Shown: positions 38,901 to 48,097, counted from the first letter of the stretch. The stretch: 64,000 bases of DNA from Cololabis saira (GCF_033807715.1 NC_084601.1:18964690-19028689); one strand, 5' to 3'. Numbers and translations: made by a program. The notes: generated by a model not told the origin, from the letters alone.

Positions 38901-40978
38901 GTGGATTATTTCTTTGATGTAACCATGCTTCTTGGCAATAGCTCTTATACTGTTGAAGAACCATTTTATTTCTCCTTTAAATGGTGACACATTTGTAAGG
39001 AACATGCATGTGTGGGAGGAGCAGCAGAGCTGAGGATGTGGGTTGATGCCATGAAAAATTTGCCAAATCTTTGCAAAGATGGTACCTTTTTTTTTTTTTT
39101 TTCTATGGGGATCTTTTAATAAAAGTACACCGAATGTTAGCTACCATGCTGTAATTTACCATTTAACTCTATTAAAATAAATGTATTTAATATGCGTCGT
39201 CCTTTTATACCGTCTATACCATCACTCAGCCTAAACAAATACTGTTTTAGGGATTTTTGTCGTCATGTGGGTTTATTTTTAAAAAGAAAGTGTATCGACA
39301 AAAGGTAGGCAGTGCAAATACTGTATATCTGATACAGCACTTGGAATTGCTGTAATTTATGAGCTTCAAGTGTAGGTTTCCTTAAATACCCCTTCATTGT
39401 AACCTGTGTCCGTTAAATAGGATTTGAGCCTGTGCCTGTTAATTGCGGGCGTTTCCATTTGCAGGGCTTCAGTGTGCTCTGTGTCCGTACGGGGTGGTGG
39501 CCACTCCGATGGTCACTCGGACAGACGGACAGACGGACAGATGGGGCGACGGGGAGGACGGGGCCGGTGCTGCTGTTTAGTGCTAAAGCCTGGCCTGGAG
39601 ACTGCTGACTGCTGCAGAATGAGAGCGAGGGAGGTGGAAGAGCCAGAGAGCCAGAGAGCGAGAGAGTGTGAGTGAAAGCTGAAGCGAGACTGATGGCGAG
39701 AGAAAGAGAAGCTGCGCAGGAGAGAGAAGGATGCGAGAAAGGAGGGAGAGACATTATCGAGCCAGAGTGAGTCAGCAGGTTGACGGAGCTTCAGGGTGCG
39801 GCTCCAACACATCACTGCTCCCGTATATATTTCCTGTCAGCTTCCACCGGTCCGACCGCACCAACAGGAGGCTGCGTTCAGATAGATTCAGCATCACGGA
39901 GTTTATTTAATGAGATTTCGAGGTGTGAAATTTAAAAGCATGTCCGCTGTCAGGAAGCTCAGCACTGGAACACACTGGAAAGTAACAGTGTCAGTAACAC
40001 GGGGAGGTAGAAGTGGCAGAAAAGGCTGCGTGCTTTTCATCCATCCAGCAGAGATAATCACATTATGTTGCTATTGTGTGTCGTCTGTTTGAGCAGGACC
40101 GGGAGACAATGTCCCTGCAGTGTTCGGCCTGGATGTGACGGACGTGTCCCGGTGGGAGGAGACGGTGCTGAACCCTGCACTGCAGATCCTGGAAAGTCTC
40201 AGCAAGGTGGGGCCTCAACGCTCCGAAGTGGCAGTTTTCACCTCTCCCTGCCGGGTCTTTGTCTTTGTTTGACTCCCGATTATCCTCCTGCTTATTCTTC
40301 AGTAATTGTGGCTCTTCTCACTTTGTACTTCCTTGTTTACTTTTCCTTCCTTTGCCCCGACCCCCCCGACCCCCACCCTCCCCGCTTTGTTTCTTTTTGC
40401 TCTTTTATCTTGTTGCTCTGAAGTTCTTTCAACTCTTGTTGCCTCCGTTTTCAGGGCGAGGAACCGGCGATCGCCCCGATCAGAGTACAGGGAGCGGAGC
40501 AGAGGAACAAACGGAGCCGCCACACCTGCGACCTGTGTGACAAACTGATCATCGGTGACCTGGAGTGGGAAGGTGAGGCTGTTCACCCACATGAAATAAC
40601 CACACCAATGCTTTTATTACACTGAAAGTTAGGAATACTCGGGGGATACCTGCTCCTAGGAACTGTAAACAATCACAAAACCTTCAGTGCTTTGGATGAG
40701 CAAAGTCTCACAGCTGTTAACCCAGAGGAGTCCTGTTTTCATCTTCTGTTCCTGCAGCTCACCTGAAATCAAAGGGGCATTACTATCATGTGAGGAAGAA
40801 GAGGAAGTGTGATCCCGGCTGTGACGAGCCCCCGGGTACCAGTTCACCTCCCAGCCGTGCAGAAGAGGCTCCCTCGGAGGACGTTGGTGCTGCCGTCGCC
40901 CCGGGCTGCGGGGAAAGCTCTCAGGACTCCTGCAGCGACGCCAGGCCCACAGACCAGGGAGTACCAGCAGCACCTTGA
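12287..40978 (+). CDS. trit1: TRIT1, tRNA dimethylallyltransferase (5'-incomplete, 10 exons)
   Basis: The encoded enzyme transfers a dimethylallyl group from DMAPP to N6 of A37 in selected cytosolic and mitochondrial tRNAs (i6A37); this is established for the MiaA/Mod5/TRIT1 family. Exons seen: 12287-12427, 18294-18392, 18753-18973, 21725-21867, 21938-22049, 26487-26599, 26702-26779, 40097-40206, 40455-40572, 40758-40978. They sum to 1356 nt (451 residues plus stop) without a frameshift. Family signatures appear in order: [63 protein letters not shown] and a C-terminal matrin-type zinc finger. Human TRIT1 is 467 residues, so only the N-terminal exon with the P-loop is missing; I could not find it between 1 and 12286 and infer that it lies upstream. 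One intron looks U12-type AT-AC. The gene appears intact. Confidence 0.96.
12734..13547. mobile_element. TTAA-type MITE (piggyBac-like duplication)
   Basis: Terminal inverted repeats AGGTATTGTGACAT and ATGTCACAATACCT are flanked by TTAA at 12730-12733 and 13548-13551. The TTAA duplication suggests mobilisation by a piggyBac-type transposase, although the ends do not start with CCC. A second MITE is nested at 12981-13111. Confidence 0.75.
12981..13111. mobile_element. Near-perfect palindromic MITE, TAA duplication
   Basis: The arms AGGCTGATTTATGGTTC... and ...GAACCATAAATCAGGCT pair over most of the 131 bp, including cgcagagcctacggcgtagg against its inverse at about 13058-13086. The flanks carry TAA at 12978-12980 and 13112-13114, pointing to a Harbinger-type transposase. 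It could fold into one long hairpin. Confidence 0.85.
13552..15965. repeat. Noncoding TRIT1 intron with CA and GGA microsatellites
   Basis: CA repeats lie at 14446-14463 and 14484-14509, and a pure GGA tract at about 14991-15050 is extended by imperfect units to 15068. The poly-Gly, poly-Ser, poly-Pro and poly-Leu frames over the GGA tract are repeat artefacts. No exon of TRIT1 or another gene was recognised. Confidence 0.8.
15966..16798. mobile_element. Non-autonomous hAT element (CAAGGGCGTAGG ends)
   Basis: The left end CGAGGGCGTAGGTTTGC and the inverted right end CAAGGGCGTAGGTTTGG are flanked by the 8-bp duplication GTTCTGTG (15958-15965 and 16799-16806). The interior is AT-rich without a transposase frame. 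It lies inside the AT-AC intron of TRIT1. Confidence 0.85.
17497..18115. mobile_element. Non-autonomous hAT element (TAGGGCTGGGCGATAT ends)
   Basis: Inverted ends TAGGGCTGGGCGATAT are perfect over 16 bp. The flanks carry the 8-bp duplication GTTAAACT at 17489-17496 and 18116-18123. Subterminal sequence is rich in ATCGATAT motifs. It lies in the AT-AC intron, 178 bp before its end. Confidence 0.9.
18294..18392 (+). CDS. trit1: TRIT1 exon 3 (33 codons)
   Basis: It encodes [10 protein letters not shown] followed by the family hallmark [10 protein letters not shown] and [13 protein letters not shown]. The exon starts at an AC acceptor (see the AT-AC intron) and ends before a strong GTGAGT donor at 18393. 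Both ends are phase 0. Confidence 0.95.
18753..18973 (+). CDS. trit1: TRIT1 exon 4 with coding Gly-Gly-Asp repeat
   Basis: The exon begins [11 protein letters not shown] after a CAGCAG acceptor and a CTAAC branch-like motif at 18731-18735. The upstream tract is purine-rich rather than pyrimidine-rich. It runs through seven 9-bp GGAGGAGAT-type units (18786-18848) and then reads [20 protein letters not shown] and [20 protein letters not shown]. The last part matches the family's LHKRL...DKRK segment. The exon ends in phase 2 before GTGATG. The repeat lies where human TRIT1 has a variable charged linker, so it is probably tolerated as a flexible loop. Confidence 0.93.
18786..18848 (+). repeat. 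Coding 9-bp minisatellite (Gly-Gly-Asp)7 in TRIT1 exon 4
   Basis: Six units read exactly GGAGGAGAT and one reads GGAAGAGAT. In the TRIT1 frame they encode GGD, with GRD for the second unit. A unit length divisible by three means that copy-number change keeps the frame. Confidence 0.95.
19059..19801. mobile_element. hAT element with possible transposase relic
   Basis: Inverted ends TAGGGCTGTTCGATT and AATCGAACAGCCCTA are flanked by the 8-bp duplication TTTACAAC (19051-19058 and 19802-19809). An internal plus-strand frame (19469-19630) reads [19 protein letters not shown], then [11 protein letters not shown] suspect a decayed piece of a parental element's coding sequence, but no DDE core is visible. 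Confidence 0.85.
19810..21390. other. Noncoding TRIT1 intron; decayed repeat and long CA microsatellite
   Basis: An 82-bp CA tract lies at 20886-20967. A truncated repeat at about 20362-20456 carries three gatact units. No gene is supported. Confidence 0.6.
21395..21482 (+). mobile_element. Rex1-like LINE 3' tail
   Basis: The block catttcccttctggggatca followed by ataaaggac and a (TATCT)n-like end is the typical 3' terminus of fish Rex1-type LINEs. It lies 240 bp upstream of TRIT1 exon 5. Confidence 0.6.
21725..21867 (+). CDS. trit1: TRIT1 exon 5
   Basis: After a gtccacag acceptor it encodes [19 protein letters not shown], a Gln/Gly-rich stretch, then [20 protein letters not shown]. The exon completes an Arg codon at its 5' junction (AG|A) and ends in phase 1 before GTAACC. 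The LGGPLRF...CIFWLHAD part corresponds to the human LGGPLKF...CILWLHAD segment of the catalytic domain. Confidence 0.95.
21938..22049 (+). CDS. trit1: TRIT1 exon 6
   Basis: It follows a short 70-bp intron with a ttttctag acceptor. It encodes [20 protein letters not shown] and continues [18 protein letters not shown], as in the family's DKRVDDML...LLEELRDFH segment. It ends in phase 2 before GTAAGC, a strong donor. Confidence 0.95.
22109..22789. mobile_element. Degenerate hAT-like element
   Basis: The 8-bp duplication TGTTTAAT occurs at 22101-22108 and 22790-22797. The ends TAGGCTTGTG and, inverted, CAGGCCTGGGG match partly. The interior has ATCGAT-rich segments like the other hAT copies. 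There is no transposase frame. Confidence 0.7.
22798..25702. other. No gene recognised; noncoding TRIT1 intron 6
   Basis: It contains a GT/GC microsatellite at about 24340-24400 and a pyrimidine-rich stretch at 24480-24850. The longer open frames follow these simple sequences. No element ends were recognised. Confidence 0.5.
25703..25960 (-). mobile_element. Rex/Babar-like LINE 3' end
   Basis: On the plus strand it starts with atagaatagaatagaa and reads gactttattgatctcccaga and ggagaaattcagtcgtgcag, the reverse complement of the common fish LINE terminus (ctgggagatcaataaag). Only the 3' end is present. Confidence 0.65.
26487..26599 (+). CDS. trit1: TRIT1 exon 7
   Basis: After ctctccacag the frame reads [20 protein letters not shown], a hallmark segment of eukaryotic isopentenyltransferases. 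A variable hydrophilic linker ([17 protein letters not shown]) follows. It ends in phase 1 before GTCAGA. Confidence 0.95.
26702..26779 (+). CDS. trit1: TRIT1 exon 8
   Basis: After ctctgtag it encodes [19 protein letters not shown] and continues VRNRFLK. The basic RRYARKQ motif contacts tRNA in the family. It ends in phase 1 before GTGAGT. The following intron is 13.3 kb, the longest in the visible gene, and is rich in transposons. Confidence 0.95.
26825..27356 (+). mobile_element. LINE C-terminal fragment with AATA tail
   Basis: The plus-strand frame at about 26899-27030 reads [20 protein letters not shown] and [16 protein letters not shown]. This matches the C-terminal end of CR1/L2-type reverse transcriptases (KxWNSL...SLxxFKxxLK). 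It ends in aataaataaataaatga at about 27333-27352. It lies just after TRIT1 exon 8. Confidence 0.7.
27357..30269. other. No gene recognised; C-tract and simple sequence
   Basis: This part of the 13.3-kb TRIT1 intron 8 holds a 40-nt C-tract broken once at 28680 (28663-28702) and (GGAT)n at 29516-29534. The open frames show no family resemblance. Confidence 0.5.
30271..30391 (+). other. Unassigned exon-like segment
   Basis: Between an acceptor-like acgacag and a donor-like CCAG|GTGCTG there is an open frame reading [20 protein letters not shown] and [17 protein letters not shown]. An overlapping second frame is also open. I do not recognise it. Human TRIT1 has nothing here and the flanking TRIT1 exons join directly, so it is not part of that protein. 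It may be a relic of another gene or chance. Confidence 0.2.
30392..31433. other. No gene recognised
   Basis: AT-rich intronic sequence of TRIT1 intron 8 with T-runs at 30990-31035. Nothing else is supported. Confidence 0.4.
31534..32716. mobile_element. Outer MITE inserted into the SINE
   Basis: The left arm ccccttttccaccaaaccgg and the inverted right arm (gcccttttt-acaccaaactgg) form inverted repeats extending about 40 bp through ggttccag. The exact target duplication is unclear. It contains the inner element at 31608-32280. Confidence 0.65.
31608..32280. mobile_element. Inner MITE (ACTRCGTTTACATGCA ends)
   Basis: The ends ACTGCGTTTACATGCA and, inverted, ACTACGTTTACATGCA match at 15 of 16 positions. 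Subterminal aataacccgaat motifs recur in both arms and internally. There is no transposase. The flanking duplication could not be fixed. Confidence 0.7.
32815..33230. mobile_element. Relic related to GGCCCCGT-ended MITEs
   Basis: It begins ggccccgtccacatgaagac and ends near tgtcttcgtgtggat, a partial inverted match. It resembles the ends of the 4388-5031 element but is decayed. Confidence 0.4.
33231..35475. other. No gene recognised; noncoding TRIT1 intron 8
   Basis: There are short CA repeats at about 33615-33630 and 34238-34256. No element boundary or homologous frame was found. Confidence 0.4.
35480..36345 (+). mobile_element. LINE 3' end interrupted by a TTAA-type MITE
   Basis: The frame at about 35512-35625 reads [18 protein letters not shown] and [11 protein letters not shown], the C-terminal end of a fish LINE reverse transcriptase. 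After the insertion at 35800-36272 the LINE 3' tail resumes as gttcagctgcgttgtttttc and taaaattgagttgaactga. Confidence 0.7.
35800..36272. mobile_element. TTAA-type MITE with 50-bp internal duplication
   Basis: Inverted ends AGGAGCTGTATGTAAGA and TCTTACAGACGGCTCCT are flanked by TTAA at 35796-35799 and 36273-36276. Inside, a 50-bp unit is repeated in tandem at 35991-36040 and 36041-36090 with one mismatch. Confidence 0.75.
36480..36655 (+). mobile_element. LINE 3' tail
   Basis: The block cagagaggactctaatttaa, then acactaaagcttgaaacttgaa, resembles the termini of fish LINEs that end with AATAAAGCTTGAA-like repeats. Only the tail is present. Confidence 0.45.
36656..38350. other. No gene recognised
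   Basis: AT-rich intronic sequence of TRIT1 intron 8. No element or homologous frame was recognised. Confidence 0.4.
38355..38448. mobile_element. Fragment of a fish LINE 3' repeat
   Basis: The block caatcaatctttatttgtat followed by accactttt...caaagtgcttcac is a widespread fish repeat terminus (the reverse complement of a LINE 3' end). It is cut by the A-tailed element starting at 38449. Confidence 0.55.
38445..39060 (-). mobile_element. LINE 3' UTR with poly(A) tail
   Basis: On the minus strand the sequence ends ...caaacAATAAA followed by an A-run (T-run at about 38444-38458 on the plus strand), and carries ggactaaataagcgttctgc, a segment I associate with fish LINE 3' UTRs. The upstream limit is uncertain. 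The frame at 38734-38922 is not supported as a gene. Confidence 0.5.
39061..40096. other. No gene recognised; GA-rich tract
   Basis: About 39600-39770 is strongly GA-rich (gagagagcc, gagcgagag) after a short (ACGG)n-like run at 39519-39540. It might be regulatory, but nothing specific is visible. Confidence 0.35.
40097..40206 (+). CDS. trit1: TRIT1 exon 9
   Basis: After tgagcag it encodes [20 protein letters not shown] and then [16 protein letters not shown], matching the linker between the catalytic core and the zinc finger in human TRIT1. It completes an Arg codon with exon 8 and ends in phase 0 before GTGGGG. Confidence 0.94.
40455..40572 (+). CDS. trit1: TRIT1 exon 10 (first half of zinc finger)
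   Basis: After ttttcag it encodes [20 protein letters not shown] and then [19 protein letters not shown]. The CDLC pair supplies the two cysteines of a matrin-type C2H2 finger. It ends in phase 1 before GTGAGG. The spacing to the first histidine in the next exon is C-x2-C-x12-H. Confidence 0.95.
40758..40978 (+). CDS. trit1: TRIT1 last exon (zinc-finger histidines and C-tail)
   Basis: After cctgcag it reads [17 protein letters not shown], giving the H-x5-H half of the zinc finger followed by a basic stretch that could act as a nuclear localisation signal. A low-complexity Ser/Pro/Glu-rich tail follows, ending at TGA 40976-40978. The tail is poorly conserved relative to human, as is usual for this protein. 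Confidence 0.94.
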
Positions 40979-41265
40979 GGACCTGGCAGACTCTGCTTCC
41001 ACCTTCTTTCAGGTTTCCACTGAGCGCTAACAGATGGAAGTTTCCCTACAGTCCTTATAGGACTACTTGTTTTTGAACTTTGAATGTCTACGACAGGAAA
41101 CATGTTTGCAAATCCATCGATACCAAGGCATATTGATGCTGATGGACAAATGGGAAAGAGATTTGTTTTATATTTGTTGATTATTGACTGTTTTATACAC
41201 TTTTTCCTTCATTTCAAAATTCAGAAGAGATTTACCTTTGCTGAATAAAGCTTATACGAAGCGGG
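40979..41265 (+). terminator. trit1: TRIT1 3' UTR and poly(A) signal
   Basis: A canonical AATAAA lies at 41244-41249, about 265 bp after the stop codon, followed by a T-rich stretch. Cleavage near 41262-41270 is inferred. The short 3' UTR contains no recognised repeat. Confidence 0.75.
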
Positions 41266-44200
41266 TGGCGTCTTTTTATTTTTTCTTATTATTGCTATAA
41301 ACAGGACAAGTGTTTGATACCTTGTTTATATGGTAACTTAACACAGGCAGCTCTGTCACTTTTTTCGGGCCAACATTGATCTAAAGAAGTCAAGTTCAAT
41401 GAGCCGTTCAGCTCAGCACGTCACAACCAAGGATCAGAGTTCTCCATGTTTATCTGCATCCAGCTTCACTCACGCTGCAGTCGCTCTACCTCAGAAGTGC
41501 ATAGCACAAAAACACAAAAGTGGACTTATGAACTGCATATCTGTAGTAATTTGAGCAAATGATGTCAAAATATTTCCTTAAGACCTAAGGAAGTTGTTAA
41601 GTTTTAAAAAAAAATGATAATTTCAAAGTTAAAATTCAACTAATTCTCAATAAATCAAAATATATCGAGCTTTTCTTGGCTCAGGATTTGTAGTTTGTAG
41701 TTTCTATCATTCGAGTAAAGTTATCACATAGCAGCAGTAGCTTTGAAAACTGTTGCTGATGTGTCCACACAACTCTAAGCATTGTGCTTTTTTTTTTTTT
41801 TTTTAATAAATCCTCTTATTGCCATGAAGTGCTTTTTTCTGTTTCCCTGCATGTTAACGGCTCAGATCTTCTGTCAGTGGTGCAAAGCAGCAGGCCAGGC
41901 TGCGAGGACGGAGCGTTGTCACAGCAGTGATTGTTTATCCAGCAGTGTCCTGTACCCCCTTCAAACCGAGCTGTGCCTGCTTGTTGTAAAACCACTTGCA
42001 CAATATTTGGCGTCGCTCCAAGAAAATGAGCCTCTTTTGGGACTCATTTTGCATTTTTTCCTCCACTTTTCTACAATTGTTCTGCAGCCTTCACCGACAC
42101 TCCATCATCTCTTTTTCACTTTTCAGTCCGGTCTCAGAGTGATAGACGCACTCTCTCACTTTACTTCTCAGGCTACTGGCGCTTGACCTCATCCACATGA
42201 CTAAAAATATTTCCAGCTGTATAATAGGTGGAAGTGTCTGCGTACATGCGTCCCACATTCTCCGTTTCCAAACTGGGTCACGCTGAAGCTAACTAGGAGC
42301 TCAGCATGCAGAATGGGAGTCACAGCGATAACAAAGGTCACCGTGCAACTGGTGTCTGGCTTTTATAACCCTTTCTGTGCTCGGATGGATTGTTTTTCTT
42401 TCCCTCTAATGGAATTTTTTTTTTTTCTACATTACAACTGGTGTATTTTGTTTTTTTTTCCATCTGTTGTTATAAAAATGGAGACAATGAGAGGGGTGTT
42501 TGAGAGTGAGTCAGTAGTCTGAATCACTTCTGCGTGCCTCACATTTTCTTTGGTAAGCCGGCGTGCGGTATGTTCTTATCTCCGGCTCTTGAGCGACTGT
42601 GTCTTGGCACCTCCAGGCCATGCCGAATCCCTCCACGTTTAAAGGAGGCAGCGACATACAGACCCTTGAACTTTGCAGGCACATCCACAGAGGTAGAAAA
42701 GTAGGGCAGCTTCCAGAGTCACAAGGCTAATTAGTGACTTGCGCGCCGTGATGTAGTGGATCATCCACGGCCACATATAGCATATGCATGCGCTGGGTGA
42801 TTTCATTACTCATCTACAGTGGTCCATAAGAAAGGGCAGCACACCAAACCAGTCCCCTTCCAGCCGCCGCGCCAACTCACATGTCCTTTGAAAGTGGACT
42901 TTGCTGCATTCTTGAGTGTCTGATGTGGTGTGCTGCCCTTGAAGCACGAGTAAATCTCTCAGTCAGCGAGCTGCACAATGATTTACTCAGTTTCAGCTCA
43001 GCAGTTCTGGGTCTTGGTCTCGTCCTGCTCCAGAGCTGAGCAGACGCTGTAAATGTTCCGAGCACACTCTGTCCTATACGTGAGGCCCCCGCGCAGGGGA
43101 AGAGGGCTTTGGCCGGTGAGGCTGGCTTCGTCTTACTGACTGATGTTCGCTGTGTGATCGGCTTTTTTTTTGTCCAGTGGCTCGTGAGATGATGCTCGAT
43201 ATGTTTTCTGATTCTGACATCACTTTATTTATTAGAGAGTGAATTTTGTATTTTTATGTCCTGTTTTCTAATGTGACATGTGTTTCTCGGTCCAGGTCCT
43301 CGGGTTCCACTGGCCTGCATGTTTTAGATGTTTCCCTGCTTCATTACATGTGTCTCTAATTAATTGATTGTTAACAAACTTGTGCAGACCTTGGTGCCGG
43401 GTTGACGAGGGGATCATTTGAATCAGGTGTGTTGCATCTGTGGTGCTGCTGCAGGATGGGATTCAGAAACTCTGCCTGAGCCTGTTTCTGCATAGATTAA
43501 TTATAGAGATGGAGTCTCATAAAAGTGGGTACGAGTGCCTTTATCCTTGTCGGGCACAATTTCACTTTTAATAGTTCTCTTTTTATTCAATAAAGTTCAT
43601 ATGAGATGAATTTCACTTTTGTGGTGGGCTTGTGGGTAGTTCGCAGGAGTTTGCATGGTGGTGGTAGAAATTACAACCACGTATCAGCAAGGTGAGGCCG
43701 TAAGATTGTGCACGTACAACACTGCACTGTTGGCACTGCATGGGTGGGGGTGGGAATGGCAAATCAAGGAATATCCATTCATTTTTTCCCCAAAACTTAA
43801 TTCAAAATAGCCTTTTCTCCAAGATAAGGAAAGATCAGCCACGAACATAAAGACGAGAGCTTTATTGGAGTCATTCTGACGCAGAAATGAGTCGCCCAAG
43901 CTGATGACCTTACTATTTTACGGTCCCTGAATCTTTCCCAGGAGGCGTTTGTGTTCAGACTACAAAGAAAATGTGGACACAAGTGTCCCAGACCACCTTC
44001 AAATGCATCCTGAGTGAGATCTGAATGCGTACCGGAAGACCTTGCATTAGTATTGATCAGTAGTGATCAGATTTCCTGGCACACATTTTAATGCAAAGTC
44101 TGAACGGGGTCATAGAATCAAGCAAGAATCGTAAATAACCTTTTTCTTCCTATTAAGTAAAGATTTGTGATTCCCTGGTCTTTTCCTCAATAAATATACT

Positions 44201-45000
44201 TGTAGATACCCACTGATACCAATGTCATTGTTTTAACCCTTACATACTGTTAGTCAAATTTGACCCATTTTGACATTTAACAACATTGTTTTAGTCTTCA
44301 TGTATGATTTTCATTAAAGTCAGCCAAAGGTCAGAGGTCAAAGTGTGCCTTGATACAGACACAAGATCTGCAGCTGTGATGTAAAAATTGATATTTACCT
44401 TTGAATCAATTTTAATTGGATGAGTGGTGGTGATGGTGGTGGTGGTGGTGTGGTTCATGAAGTAATAAAAGTACCTGAGTTGGCATTTTACTAAATGGGA
44501 TCATGGCAGCAAGATTTAATCATCGTTGACAACAATGCTAACAAAGGAGGGGTGAGCTATATACACACAGCTGCTGCAACAGAACAACTGGCCTCTCGCA
44601 ATCATCCACTTTATCATCGCAATTAAGAGCAACTTTCAGTTACAATCAAATATATTCAAATTATTATGGCTTTTATTTTTTTGTCCTTAGAAATGCAGAA
44701 CATGATTCTGATGATGTTTTTCTTCAAAAGCGATTGATGTAGAACCTTAAAAATAACAAACTGCCAACTTACTAAAACATTTGTTAATGATTCATTCAAT
44801 CATATATTTATTATTATGAGATATTCTACTTAGTCATTAGATCTGAAGTGCAACATTTTTTTCTAACAGTCCCTATTAGTACATTTTTGGTCTTGGACAA
44901 AAATAACCCAAAACATACGACGATATAAAATATAACGTATGTAAGGGTTTGTTTACAATGGAAAATAAATATCCACGTTAAATTTTAATACCTGCATCAG
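41266..45000. other. Intergenic, no gene or clear repeat recognised
   Basis: Between the TRIT1 poly(A) site and the SINE at 45 kb no frame resembles a known protein. Small simple repeats (GGT)n lie at 44425-44450. The open frames are short and composition-driven. Confidence 0.45.
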
Positions 45001-45004
45001 ATGG

Positions 45005-45510
45005 CATTATCCCCGATTTTTTTTCCCATTTTATCACCCAGTGCTCCTACCTAAGTGACAGTCCTGGGCATTGCCACCCTCTACCAACCCCGGGAGGGCC
45101 CTACACTGAGCTCAGGTCTCCTCCTTAACCTGAGGAGTGAGCAGGCCGCATCTTTTCACCAGACAGGGTGGGGTTTCTCTGGCCGGACGTAGCGCGTGGA
45201 AGGATCACGTTATTCCGGACAGATCCTCCCCACCCCATCTGGCGCCCCGGTTGGCCAGAGGGGGCATGTAGAGCCCAGGACTGCTGCATGTTTTTGTGAG
45301 GGTAGCTCACATTGCTACCCAAGGGAACACGGGGAGAACATGCAAACTCCACACAGAAAGATCCTTTCGCCAACCCCACCGAGGGTGTGGGCACTGAAGT
45401 CATGGGGGAACTAACACGCACTTCAGCGCCCACCGCGTCCCCGGCGGGAATAGAACCCAGGACCTTCTTGCTGTGAGACGGCTGCACTACCAGCTGCGCC
45501 GAAATGAAAT
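45005..45510 (-). mobile_element. tRNA-derived SINE-like composite
   Basis: On the minus strand 45504-45438 reads like a tRNA-derived head: ggcgcagctggtagtgcagc, then ctcacagcaagaaggtcctg, then a B-box-like ggttctattcc. The body includes ggagtttgcatgttctcccc (inverse of 45335-45354). The distal part at 45037-45117 (cccagtgctcctacctaagt) recurs inside the hAT element at 11608-11692. Confidence 0.7.
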
Positions 45511-48097
45511 TATTTTAAACAAGTTTTTATTATCTGATTTGGACTGAGCCAAGTATATCCATTTAAAAAGCTCCTCCTCCTCTCAGTCCATCTTACACGA
45601 TTACACTCTCATAGTGGCCCAAAATAAACCAAACGCTGGCTGTAGAGTTGGCCCACGAAGCACCTTGCCACATCTGGAAGTACAAAGTGAAAGCAAGGCA
45701 GGATTCGTTGGGTTTCTAACTTCAGCGCTAGACATCCCCGTCTCCTACAGTAGAATTAGTACAACAGAGTGACTGGTAGACTGAAAGGAAAATTGCCTGT
45801 CAGTCAGAGTTTGTATTCCTCAGATTGCATTGCCCTTTCATGTGGACGGGTTTCCCTGCAACATTATTGCACAGGAGGTGCTTGTTCAACGTTGAAATTG
45901 TTGTATATTCTGAAGGGATCACAGCCCTGTACATGTTGGATGCATTCAGGCCAGAGAAAAGGTCCCCATGGGTCCAAAAGTCAGCAAGGTCTGTGTGGTG
46001 CTCATTTTTCGGCTCAAAAATCTGATTTCATGTAATGCTTCCAACTGTCACTCATGTTTACAGTCGGTTCAACTTCTATTAAACATGTCCGGTACTGAGG
46101 TCGACTTGTTGACAGCACCTTTATTTAATGAGCGCAGGGAAACTCACGGTGACACCACGAAGGTAACGCTGGCAGATAAGGGGAGCAGAAACGCACCACC
46201 AACATTGCAAAAAGTAAGATTGTTCAGAAACATTGTTGGCCCACATTTTCTACATGACTGCATTCGCTTTTTTTCATTGTTTCTAAGCAGTGAAAACGAG
46301 ACGTTTATCACAATAATGTGACTCCGGTAATGTTTGTAAGATTGAAAACTGTCTATACATTTGAAAGGTAAATATAATATAAATATAATTTAATATAAAA
46401 ATAAGGAAATATTTGTTGCCAAAATGGTCATCTATTTCTTTAAGGATTTGATTCATTAGGATAAATGTGAAGAAACTGTAATTCCGACCTTAATATTCAT
46501 TGTTTTTCTTTGGGAATTTCCCTGTTGGTGTTGTAACAGAGTCTGCACTCACAGGGCCTCTTCACCCCAGAGCTCCACTGTAGTAGTGTGTCATCCAGTG
46601 ACTGGGTGTTTAGGTAATTCAAAGTCCACTTAATCCTAATCTCTAATCCCATTTGACTAAACATTCTCTGCCATCTGGCCCTGGCTAGACAAAAAATAAA
46701 TAAATAAATACTCACGCACCTAACTCGCACAGACAGACGTGCATGCCGCTAATCAGATAGACGAGCGACGTTGTTGACAACCGATTCACAAGAAGCGCCA
46801 CTTGTGCTTCTGCGAATGCAGGGCATGTTAAGCGATAATGCAGAAGGGTGAATATTTTCTAGACACCACACAGGGCTGTTATCTCGCTATGTGGAATGTG
46901 AAGGACTTGGTGGAGGGTGTGCATCATTTTTAAGAGCCATTAAGATGGGCTGAAGGTGAAGTATCAGGCTGCCAGTCATGACTGGAGACTATTTGATGCA
47001 GTCTGAAGTGAATTCAAGGTCATTGTTTTTCTGTCACCTTTGGCTCTTGAATGACTGAGTGATAAAACAACACAGCAGGTCTCATGGGACGAGTTCATAT
47101 TGTCATGTTTTCTGCCACCAGTTTGATTCCAAACACACTGCAACAGATCAGCATCACTTTGCGGAACAGGCACCCTAGAGTCGTGCTCGTACCTGAACGT
47201 ATTATGGATTAAACACACACACACACTTACATATTAGCCAGTAGACATGCACAAGGAGTTATGAGTGTGCTGCTCCTAATTCAGTCAGAATCCAGCTAAG
47301 GTGTTTTGTAACGTTTCAGTGTGATGCATGCCGCCTGAGCCAGGCGCAGACCATCACTTATTCATGCAAGTGTGTGTATCTTGCAGGGACGGACGAGGTT
47401 CAGTGAGTTCATGCAGCTCATTTGGTCTGTCTGGTCCTGCAGTGCCGCTCGTACTCCAGGATGCAGCAGGAGGACGAGGAGCGATGCGCTCGGCGTTGAG
47501 AGTGTCATGGGTGCAGCCAGAGAGCGCAGGGCTGCCTAAAGTCTGTCTCTCCATCTCTGCTGCGCATGTCTTGCCTGGTTATGTAATGTGGGGGCTGCCC
47601 GATCCCCACTCTCCCCTCCCTTTTTCTGTTGCATTCCCAATCCAGAGCAGAGCATGCCTTCCTGTTTTTCCAGCAACCCGGTGAACTCTTTCCCATAGCA
47701 GCAGCTCGGAGCACTTAAGTCATAAACTCTATCATCAAGTATTGTATGTTGTGTGCTTATTTTAGAACAAGCCGCATGTGCGAGGGGCCAGCTACATAAC
47801 TGTCCCAGTCCTCACACGTTTTGGCAGAAAAGATGCATCTCTCCTGTCCCTGTTACCTTCATCAGTAATAAATCACTTCCCTCATTTCTCTTCCTGTTCC
47901 CTTTTTTCTAAATTTTTTTTAACCTTCCCCAGGTAGAAAATGGGTGTGCTGCTCCCTCGTAAAAGCCAGGACTAACGGTTGTGTAACTGCCTGCTGTGTG
48001 AAAGTCTTCATGGTTACTTAAACACCGCCCAGAGAGTAATGTACACTCTCTGCAGTGCTCAGTTTGGGAGACAGAGTGTGTCTGCATGCAGCTGGGT

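Noticed and set aside
38734..38922. 62-codon frame with a hydrophobic stretch
   Set aside because: It lies in a LINE 3' UTR-like repeat with no other support.
47328..47714. Overlapping 118-, 66- and 69-codon frames on both strands
   Set aside because: There is no recognisable family and no splice structure; GC-rich composition explains the open frames.
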